Source: Pontiella sp. (GTDB lineage Bacteria > Verrucomicrobiota > Kiritimatiellia > Kiritimatiellales > Pontiellaceae). From it: a DNA stretch of 5,951 nt. Positions 1 to 5,951 of the stretch are shown piece after piece. Position 1 is the first letter of the stretch, and the number at the start of each line of letters is the position of its first letter. The position numbers were made by a program, and so were the translations under genes. The stretch lies in NCBI GenBank assembly GCA_029939385.1, contig JAOZSZ010000063.1:1-5951 (forward strand), written 5' to 3'. Under the pieces are notes generated by a model. That model ran no database searches, was not told the DNA's origin, and saw only the letters and a list, made by a program, of their open reading frames with translations.

Positions 1-2616
1 CATCTGGGAAGTCGTCGTATTCGTACGGTAGGTGAATTGCTAGAAGGGCAGTGCCGGGTTGGTTTGGCACGTATTCAACGTTTAGTTAAAGAACGTATGA
101 CGATCTTTGACACAACCGTTGATCGTCTTTCTTCGCAAAAACTGATTAATCCAAAAGCACTTTCAGCCGTAATTAAGGATTTCTTTGGCCGTAGCCAATT
201 GTCGCAGTTCATGGATCAAACGAATCCACTTTCTGAACTTACGCACAAGCGTCGTCTTTCGGCTCTTGGGCCGGGCGGGCTAAATCGGGATCGTGCTGGC
301 TTTGAAGTACGTGACGTACATAGTTCGCACTACGGACGTATTTGTCCGATCGAAACCCCTGAAGGGCCTAATATTGGTCTGATCTCCTCTCTGGCTACTT
401 TTGCGAAGGTCAATGAGTATGGATTCATCGTTACGCCATATTTAAAAGTGGCGAAAGGGAAAGTTTCGAAGCATTTGGATTGGCTGACTGCCGATGAGGA
501 AGAACGCTACGTTATCGCGCAGGCAAATGCCGAGCTCGACGATAAGAGTTGTTTTGTAAGTGATCGTATTATGGTGCGTGTTCTAGGTGATTTTCGCGAG
601 ATGACACCGGCTGACGTACAATATATGGACGTTTCGCCAAAGCAGGTGGTATCCATTGCTGCAGGTTTGATTCCATTCCTCGAGCATGATGATGCAAACC
701 GCGCACTTATGGGTTCTAATATGCAACGACAGGCTGTTCCGCTTATGAAAGCAGAACGTCCCTTTGTTGGAACGGGGATTGAAGGCCGTCTGGCCCGCGA
801 CTCCCGTGTGCTTATTCTTGCCGAAGCCGACGGCGTAGTGGCGTATGTTTCTGCGGATCGTATTGTGATTTCTAAGGATGGGAAAGCTCCGATTAAGAAG
901 ACCCCTTCGAGCGAATTTCAAACGTATGATTTGCGTAAGTTTATGCGTTCAAATGCGGGAACCTGCTTGAACCAACGTCCGTTAGTTAAAACGGGCCAAA
1001 AAATCAAGCAAGGCGATGTTTTAGCGGATGGTTCCGGGACCGACGAAGGTGAATTGGCTCTTGGACGAAACGTAGTTGTGGCCTTCATGCCTTGGTGTGG
1101 ATACAACTTCGAGGATGCCATTTTAATTAACCAGAAATTGGTTCGCGAAGATGTTTACACTTCAATTCACATTAAAGAATTTGAATGTGGCGCTCGTGAT
1201 ACGAAGCTCGGCCCAGAAGAAATTACGCGGGATATTCCAAACGTTGGAGAGGAAGCACTTAAAAATCTCTCCCACGATGGTATTATTCAAATTGGTGCCG
1301 AAATCTCTCCCGGCGATATTCTCGTAGGTAAGATTACACCGAAAAGTGAAACTGAACTTGCGCCAGAAGAACGTTTGCTTCGTGCCATTTTTGGTGAGAA
1401 AGCGGCGGATGTTCGCGACACTTCTTTGAAGGCTCCTTCCGGCACATATGGAATTGTGATGGACGTAAAGGTTTCTTCTAAAGAGACTTCGCTTAAGAAG
1501 CAAGATGAGCCCTCCGATGTGAAGAAGGTTCAGATCGATATTAATGATCGACATGAGCGCGTGATTTCGCAGTTGACCGAAGATCTGACGGAGTCACTTT
1601 CCAATATTCTTTTAGGGGAGAAGATTCCCTTGGATGTAATGAATATGGAATCAGGCGATATCATTATTCCTGCCAACCGTAAGATCACCAAGACGCTGTT
1701 GCGCAAGCTTGCTGCAAATTATGAACACGTCGACATCGATCCTAGCCCGATTCGTATTAAGATTATGGGCATTATTGATGAATACCGCAGTAAATTTTCC
1801 GAAGCCAGTGCGGATAAGAATCGCTCAATCAATCGGGCCGGCAGTGGAGAGGAACTCGATGCGGGTATTGTGAAATCAGTGAAGGTTTATATTGCCGAAA
1901 AGAAGAAGCTTTCTGTGGGTGATAAAATGGCGGGCCGACATGGTAACAAAGGGGTTGTTTCTCGGATTATTGCTGAAGAAGAGATGCCTTTCCTTCCAGA
2001 TGGAACTCCTGTGGATATTGTACTCAACCCATTGGGCGTACCTTCACGGATGAACGTGGGGCAGGTTTTTGAAACCCATCTGGGGTGGGCTTGTAAGCAT
2101 TTAGGGATGCACATTGCAACGCCGATTTTTGATGGTATTTCTGAACAACAGATCCGCGATATGCTTTCTGATGCAGGATTGCCCGACGACGGTAAGACCG
2201 TTCTTTATGATGGTCGAACCGGTGAAGAATTTGAACAACGGGTTGTGGTGGGCGTGATCTATATGCTCAAACTTCACCACCTCGTCAGTGAGAAGATCCA
2301 TGCCCGTGCGGTGGGTCCATACTCTCTTGTTACCCAGCAACCGCTTGGCGGTAAGGCCCAGTATGGTGGCCAGCGCTTTGGTGAGATGGAAGTGTGGGCA
2401 CTCGAAGCCTATGGCGCCGCGCATGCTTTGCAGGAAATCTTGACGGTGAAAAGTGATGATATTGCCGGTCGTACTCGTATGTACGAGGCTATTGTTAAGG
2501 GCACAAATGTCCTTGATTCTGGACGCCCAGAATCATTCAACGTTTTGATTAAAGAGCTGCAGGGATTAGGCCTCAACTTCCAAGTGAAGAATGAGGACGG
2601 CGAGACTATTCTCTAG
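1..2616 (+). CDS. rpoB: RNA polymerase β subunit, 3' part (N-terminus outside window)
   Basis: This is the β subunit of DNA-dependent RNA polymerase, which forms one side of the catalytic cleft. The frame is open from base 1 ([13 protein letters not shown], matching E. coli β from about residue 447) to a TAG at 2614-2616, giving 871 residues; roughly the first third is missing. The TTG at 37 is an internal Leu codon, not a start. In window numbering: rifampicin region at residues 64-94 ([23 protein letters not shown]); [12 protein letters not shown] follows; PWCGYNFED with acidic pair E371/D372 (E. coli E813/D814); flap with tip helix near residues 455-467; SI2-type insertion about 492-620; [12 protein letters not shown] with K642 and K650 (E. 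coli K1065/K1073); C-terminal anchor [18 protein letters not shown], which contacts β'. The proteobacterial insertion after ETHLG is absent. rpoC follows in the same direction, so co-transcription is likely. Identity is certain from motif order and length. Confidence 0.99.
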   Translation, partial: HLGSRRIRTVGELLEGQCRVGLARIQRLVKERMTIFDTTVDRLSSQKLINPKALSAVIKDFFGRSQLSQFMDQTNPLSELTHKRRLSALGPGGLNRDRAGFEVRDVHSSHYGRICPIETPEGPNIGLISSLATFAKVNEYGFIVTPYLKVAKGKVSKHLDWLTADEEERYVIAQANAELDDKSCFVSDRIMVRVLGDFREMTPADVQYMDVSPKQVVSIAAGLIPFLEHDDANRALMGSNMQRQAVPLMKAERPFVGTGIEGRLARDSRVLILAEADGVVAYVSADRIVISKDGKAPIKKTPSSEFQTYDLRKFMRSNAGTCLNQRPLVKTGQKIKQGDVLADGSGTDEGELALGRNVVVAFMPWCGYNFEDAILINQKLVREDVYTSIHIKEFECGARDTKLGPEEITRDIPNVGEEALKNLSHDGIIQIGAEISPGDILVGKITPKSETELAPEERLLRAIFGEKAADVRDTSLKAPSGTYGIVMDVKVSSKETSLKKQDEPSDVKKVQIDINDRHERVISQLTEDLTESLSNILLGEKIPLDVMNMESGDIIIPANRKITKTLLRKLAANYEHVDIDPSPIRIKIMGIIDEYRSKFSEASADKNRSINRAGSGEELDAGIVKSVKVYIAEKKKLSVGDKMAGRHGNKGVVSRIIAEEEMPFLPDGTPVDIVLNPLGVPSRMNVGQVFETHLGWACKHLGMHIATPIFDGISEQQIRDMLSDAGLPDDGKTVLYDGRTGEEFEQRVVVGVIYMLKLHHLVSEKIHARAVGPYSLVTQQPLGGKAQYGGQRFGEMEVWALEAYGAAHALQEILTVKSDDIAGRTRMYEAIVKGTNVLDSGRPESFNVLIKELQGLGLNFQVKNEDGETIL

Positions 2617-2622
2617 ACCCTC

Positions 2623-2641
2623 TTGCCGGCTTGTCCGGTAA
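2623..2641 (+). other. Small intergenic RNA hairpin between rpoB and rpoC
   Basis: TTGCCGG (2623-2629) can pair with CCGGTAA (2635-2641) around the loop CTTGT (2630-2634). This gives a 7-bp stem with four G-C pairs, one G·U wobble and two A-T pairs. It begins six bases after the rpoB stop codon and ends 14 bases before the rpoC Shine-Dalgarno sequence, leaving that sequence unpaired. The bases that follow (ACCATTTAG) are not a T-tract, so it is not a canonical intrinsic terminator. It could be an mRNA processing site, a stabilising element, a weak attenuator or simply chance. The pairing is seen directly; any function is inference. Confidence 0.4.
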
Positions 2642-2655
2642 ACCATTTAGATTGC

Positions 2656-2661
2656 AGGAGG
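2656..2661 (+). promoter_or_regulatory. Shine-Dalgarno sequence of rpoC
   Basis: AGGAGG is a full match to the anti-Shine-Dalgarno core and sits seven bases before the GTG at 2669. This spacing is near optimal. It decides the rpoC start in favour of this GTG over the next in-frame start codon, ATG at 2708, which would remove the first 13 residues and has no comparable site upstream. Confidence 0.93.
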
Positions 2662-2668
2662 AACACCG

Positions 2669-5600
2669 GTGGAAAAAAATTCAAACAGTGTAGCGGAAAT
2701 CTTTGGAATGAAGCGCGAGGATCTCAATGATTATGCGAGTATCTCACTCGCTTCGCCAGAGTCGATTCGTTCGTGGAGTCACGGAGAAGTTAAGAATCCG
2801 GAAACCATTAACTACAGAACATTCAAACCTGAAAAAGGTGGACTGTTTTGCGAACGTATTTTTGGCCCAACGAAGGATTGGGAATGTTCATGTGGAAAAT
2901 ATAAGCGCATTAAGCACAAAGGAGTCATTTGTGAGCGTTGTGGTGTGGAAGTTACACTGTCTCGTGTGCGTCGAGAGCGTTTAGCGCACATCGAATTAGC
3001 GGTTCCTGTTTCCCATATTTGGTTCTTCAAGGCCACTCCAAGTCGCATGGGTTTAATGCTAGATATGACCATGCGCAATCTTGAACGCGTACTCTACTAT
3101 GATAACTATATTGTAGTAGATGCAGGAGAGACTCCTCTTAAAGAAAAGCAGTTACTTTCGGAAGAGGAATATCGCGAAGCATTAGATAATTATGGTTTGG
3201 ACAGCTTTGTGGCCAAGATTGGTGCCGAAGGTGTTCGTGATCTGCTTTGCAAAATCGATCTCATGGAAACGCTACAGGCTTTGGAAGAAGCGATGATGAA
3301 TACGCGTTCCAAGCAGACCCGTAAAAAGCTCGTGAATCAGATGAAGGTAATGGAAGGATTCATTAAGAGTAACTCCCGTCCAGAATGGATTATCATGGAA
3401 GTACTTCCCGTGATTCCTCCGGATCTACGTCCGCTGGTCCCGCTTGAAGGGGGGCGTTTCGCAACATCTGACCTTAACGATCTCTATCGACGTGTGATTA
3501 ACCGTAACAACCGTTTGCGGACTCTTCTTGCACTTAAAACCCCTGAAGTAATCATTCGTAACGAAAAACGTATGTTGCAACAGTCGGTTGATGCTCTATT
3601 TGATAATGGTCGTCATGGTCGCGCCGTTACCGGTCCTGGAAATCGCCCACTAAAATCCTTGAGTGATATGCTTAAAGGAAAACAGGGACGCTTCCGTCAA
3701 AACTTGCTCGGAAAGCGGGTCGACTATTCTGGCCGTTCTGTGATTGTGGTTGGACCCTCTCTTAAACTAAATCAGTGTGGTCTCCCCAAGAAAATGGCAC
3801 TAGTTCTTTTTGAGCCATTCATTATCCGTAAGCTTAAGGAGCGGGGTGTGGTACACACCGTTCGTAGCGCGAAAAAAATGATTGAGCGTGAAGTGGATGA
3901 AGTGTGGGATATCCTTGAGGAAGTGACTAGCGGGCACACTATAATGCTTAACCGTGCGCCGACCCTTCACCGTCTTTCTATTCAGTCTTTTGAACCCATC
4001 TTGATTGAAGGTGAGGCGATTCAGTTGCATCCGTTAGTATGTACCGCTTATAATGCTGACTTTGATGGTGACCAAATGGCGGTTCATGTACCGCTTTCTG
4101 TTGAAGCGCAGGTAGAGTCAAAAACTCTTATGCTCGCGACCAACAACATCTTCTCGCCTTCCAGCGGAAAGCCGGTTACGACGCCGACGCAGGATATGGC
4201 ACTTGGGTGTTACTATATGACATCTGATTCTCAGCCTTATTTGATGAAGCGGAAAAAAGACGAATGTCTACACGTCATGAACGACTTGAATGAAGTACAC
4301 ACAGCGTATGACGAAGGTGTAATAAAGATTCAAGATCGGATCCGTTTCCGGAACCCGGACTATCAGCGTGAAACGCGGAATGGAGACAAAGATCATTCTA
4401 TTATCACCACGACGGTCGGTCGTATCTTCTATAATGAAGTTTGGCCTGCGGAGCTTGGTTTTGTGGATAAAACCGCAACCAAACAGGTCATCGGAAAAAT
4501 GATTGAAGAGTGCTACGAGATTTCGGGGCACAACGAGACTGTAAGAGTACTCGATGACCTTAAGGATCTTGGTTACGAAAATGCAACCCTGTCCGGCATG
4601 TCCATTGGATTATGCGATATGATCATCCCGCAGGACAAGAGCGGTATGATTGCCGATGCCCGAAAGAATATCGACGGAGTTGAGGCCAAATATAAAAAAG
4701 GTCTGATTACGGAAGGCGAGCGCTACAACATGATTATTGATATTTGGACGGACACCAATGACCGTCTGACCGACAAACTTTTCGATGTGCTTGAAAAGAA
4801 TGATGATCCCCTCAATAAGCAGTCTGTTGATGAGTTGAATCCAGTTTATGTGATGGTTGATTCGGGAGCCCGTGGTAGTCGTCAGCAGATTCGTCAGCTT
4901 GCGGGTATGCGGGGTCTGATGGCCAAGCCTTCAGGCGAAATTATTGAACGACCGATTCTCTCGAACTTCCGAGAAGGACTATCGGTACTAGAATACTTTA
5001 TTAGTACACATGGTGCTCGTAAAGGTTTGGCCGATACGGCATTGAAAACGGCCGACTCAGGCTATCTGACACGTAAACTAGTTGACGTATCTCACGATAT
5101 CATTGTTTCCGAAGAAGATTGCCACACCCTTAACGGAATTGAAGTCAGTGCTATTACCGAAGGTGATGAGGAGCTTGTTCCGCTCTCCCAACGGATTATT
5201 GGCCGATCTGCAGCGGAAGACATCTGCAACCCGCATACGCTTGAAATTATCGTGGCGGCAGGGGAGCTGATCGATAAATATTCTGCTCGCAAGGTCGAAA
5301 GTGCTGGTGTTGAAAACGTTGTGATTCGTAGTGTATTGACTTGTGAATCTCGTCGGGGAATTTGTGCAAACTGTTACGGTAAAAACCTAGCGACCGGTCA
5401 AAAGGCGGAACTGGGACAACCTGTTGGTATTATTGCCGCACAATCCATTGGAGAACCGGGCACACAGCTCACCATGCGTACATTCCATATTGGAGGTACT
5501 GCGAGCTCCGTCTTTAAACAACCCAAAATTACGGCGAAATCTTCTGGTATTATTAAGTATGAAAATATTCGATCGGTGAAGGTCGATGAAGAAAATATCG

Positions 5601-5951
5601 TACTGAATAAAAACGGAAATATCCTCGTTCTGGATGGAGATGGCCGCGAGCTTGAACGCTACGCCTTGGTCATCGGCGCTATTGTGAGTGCTGACGATGG
5701 TGCTGAAGTGACCGCTGGAGAAACGTTTGTTCAGTGGGATCCATACTCCGTGCCAATTCTTTCCGAGCACAATGGTGTGGTCGAATTCCATGACTTTATC
5801 GAAGGAGTCACCGTTCAAAAAGGGGTGGATGAATCGACCGGCGTTGAAGGCTTGGTGGTGATGGAACATAAAGAGGATCTTCATCCGCAAATTGTGATCC
5901 GTGACAAGAAAGATAAAGATAAAGTAGGCTACTATTCTATTCCTGCTGGCG
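2669..5951 (+). CDS. rpoC: RNA polymerase β' subunit, 5' part (C-terminus outside window)
   Basis: This is the β' subunit, which carries the catalytic Mg site of RNA polymerase. The frame is open from a GTG start with a strong Shine-Dalgarno sequence to the window end (1094 codons plus one base, no stop), so the C-terminal part is missing. Features in order: N-terminal zinc site C73, C75, C88, C91; clamp helices about 267-310 ([12 protein letters not shown]); switch-2 region [20 protein letters not shown] from 336; NRAPTLHRL; catalytic NADFDGD at 462-468, with D464, D466 and D468 binding Mg; bridge helix about 774-808 ([19 protein letters not shown]); second zinc site C818, C892, C899, C902, spaced as in E. 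coli; trigger loop [13 protein letters not shown] with M936, R937 and H940 (E. coli M932, R933, H936). From about residue 947 the sequence enters an SI3-type insertion and is still in it at the window edge. All key residues are intact. Numbering runs three to four residues ahead of E. coli β'. Identity is certain. Confidence 0.99.
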   Translation, partial: MEKNSNSVAEIFGMKREDLNDYASISLASPESIRSWSHGEVKNPETINYRTFKPEKGGLFCERIFGPTKDWECSCGKYKRIKHKGVICERCGVEVTLSRVRRERLAHIELAVPVSHIWFFKATPSRMGLMLDMTMRNLERVLYYDNYIVVDAGETPLKEKQLLSEEEYREALDNYGLDSFVAKIGAEGVRDLLCKIDLMETLQALEEAMMNTRSKQTRKKLVNQMKVMEGFIKSNSRPEWIIMEVLPVIPPDLRPLVPLEGGRFATSDLNDLYRRVINRNNRLRTLLALKTPEVIIRNEKRMLQQSVDALFDNGRHGRAVTGPGNRPLKSLSDMLKGKQGRFRQNLLGKRVDYSGRSVIVVGPSLKLNQCGLPKKMALVLFEPFIIRKLKERGVVHTVRSAKKMIEREVDEVWDILEEVTSGHTIMLNRAPTLHRLSIQSFEPILIEGEAIQLHPLVCTAYNADFDGDQMAVHVPLSVEAQVESKTLMLATNNIFSPSSGKPVTTPTQDMALGCYYMTSDSQPYLMKRKKDECLHVMNDLNEVHTAYDEGVIKIQDRIRFRNPDYQRETRNGDKDHSIITTTVGRIFYNEVWPAELGFVDKTATKQVIGKMIEECYEISGHNETVRVLDDLKDLGYENATLSGMSIGLCDMIIPQDKSGMIADARKNIDGVEAKYKKGLITEGERYNMIIDIWTDTNDRLTDKLFDVLEKNDDPLNKQSVDELNPVYVMVDSGARGSRQQIRQLAGMRGLMAKPSGEIIERPILSNFREGLSVLEYFISTHGARKGLADTALKTADSGYLTRKLVDVSHDIIVSEEDCHTLNGIEVSAITEGDEELVPLSQRIIGRSAAEDICNPHTLEIIVAAGELIDKYSARKVESAGVENVVIRSVLTCESRRGICANCYGKNLATGQKAELGQPVGIIAAQSIGEPGTQLTMRTFHIGGTASSVFKQPKITAKSSGIIKYENIRSVKVDEENIVLNKNGNILVLDGDGRELERYALVIGAIVSADDGAEVTAGETFVQWDPYSVPILSEHNGVVEFHDFIEGVTVQKGVDESTGVEGLVVMEHKEDLHPQIVIRDKKDKDKVGYYSIPAG

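Larger units (their letters stand above)
2617..2668 (+). other. rpoB-rpoC intergenic gap
   Basis: These 52 bases separate the rpoB stop codon from the rpoC GTG start. The gap holds a short GC-rich hairpin in its first half and the rpoC Shine-Dalgarno sequence in its second half. I see no convincing -35/-10 promoter pair and no hairpin followed by a T-run, so the two genes are most simply read as one transcription unit. Confidence 0.9.

Noticed and set aside
583..2424. Several minus-strand open frames of 67-130 codons inside rpoB
   Set aside because: They lie wholly opposite a highly conserved, continuous β reading frame, resemble no family I recognise and overlap each other in coding space. 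They are shadows.
2474..2487. Inverted repeat CTCGTA-TG-TACGAG in rpoB
   Set aside because: The two-base loop is too tight for an RNA hairpin without opening a pair, and the bases encode conserved β residues (GRTRMYEA). Probably chance.
2727..2984. A + strand open frame of 85 codons starting shortly after the rpoC start
   Set aside because: It is out of frame with rpoC and covers the conserved N-terminal zinc region of β'. It has no Shine-Dalgarno sequence of its own that I can see, and its peptide is unrecognisable.
3845..3859. Inverted repeat GGTGTG-GTA-CACACC in rpoC
   Set aside because: A 6-bp stem with a three-base loop inside coding sequence (RGVVHTV) and no partner elements. Most likely chance.
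5387..5890. A 167-codon minus-strand open frame opposite the trigger loop and SI3 region of rpoC
   Set aside because: Long antisense frames are common opposite conserved genes. This one shows no recognisable family, and β' explains the bases fully.
5909..5923. Short tandem repeat of GATAAA-like units
   Set aside because: It encodes a Lys/Asp-rich stretch in the variable SI3 domain. Two units are too few to call a repeat element.
1..5951. Search for a novel system, mobile element or accessory gene
   Set aside because: Two core RNA polymerase genes and a 52-base gap account for the whole window on the + strand, with all catalytic and zinc-binding residues intact. There is no room for another locus.

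Overview
The window is a stretch of a bacterial RNA polymerase operon. It holds the last two thirds of rpoB (β subunit) and most of rpoC (β' subunit), both on the + strand. A 52-base gap separates them. Both genes run off the window: rpoB is open at the left edge and rpoC at the right edge. I found no RNA genes, mobile elements, CRISPR arrays, promoters or extra genes. Open frames on the minus strand and in other frames lie entirely inside these two well conserved genes, and I treat them as shadows.

Layout: 1-2616 is rpoB without its N-terminal part (871 residues, TAG stop). 2617-2668 is the intergenic gap, with a small GC-rich hairpin and then a strong Shine-Dalgarno sequence. 2669-5951 is rpoC, starting at GTG and open to the end (1094 codons plus one base). 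Both frames are continuous, with no frameshift or internal stop.

The two products form the catalytic core of RNA polymerase. β supplies the rifampicin pocket, the flap and the conserved lysines near the active site. β' supplies the Mg-binding NADFDGD loop, two zinc sites, clamp helices, bridge helix and trigger loop. Every signature residue I checked is present, so both look functional.

Organism: a Gram-negative-type bacterium, most likely from the Planctomycetes-Verrucomicrobia-Chlamydiae (PVC) group or a neighbour such as Kiritimatiellota or Lentisphaerota. β has an SI2-type insertion resembling the chlamydial form but lacks the later insertion of about 50 residues found in proteobacterial β. 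β' carries an SI3 insertion in its trigger loop. The β C-terminus (motif [14 protein letters not shown]) resembles chlamydial β from memory. The phylum call is an inference and a database search could change it.

This is an ordinary housekeeping region and I see no undescribed system in it. The findings are modest: the intergenic hairpin, the lineage-specific insertions, the drug-pocket genotype and one active-site-proximal substitution.
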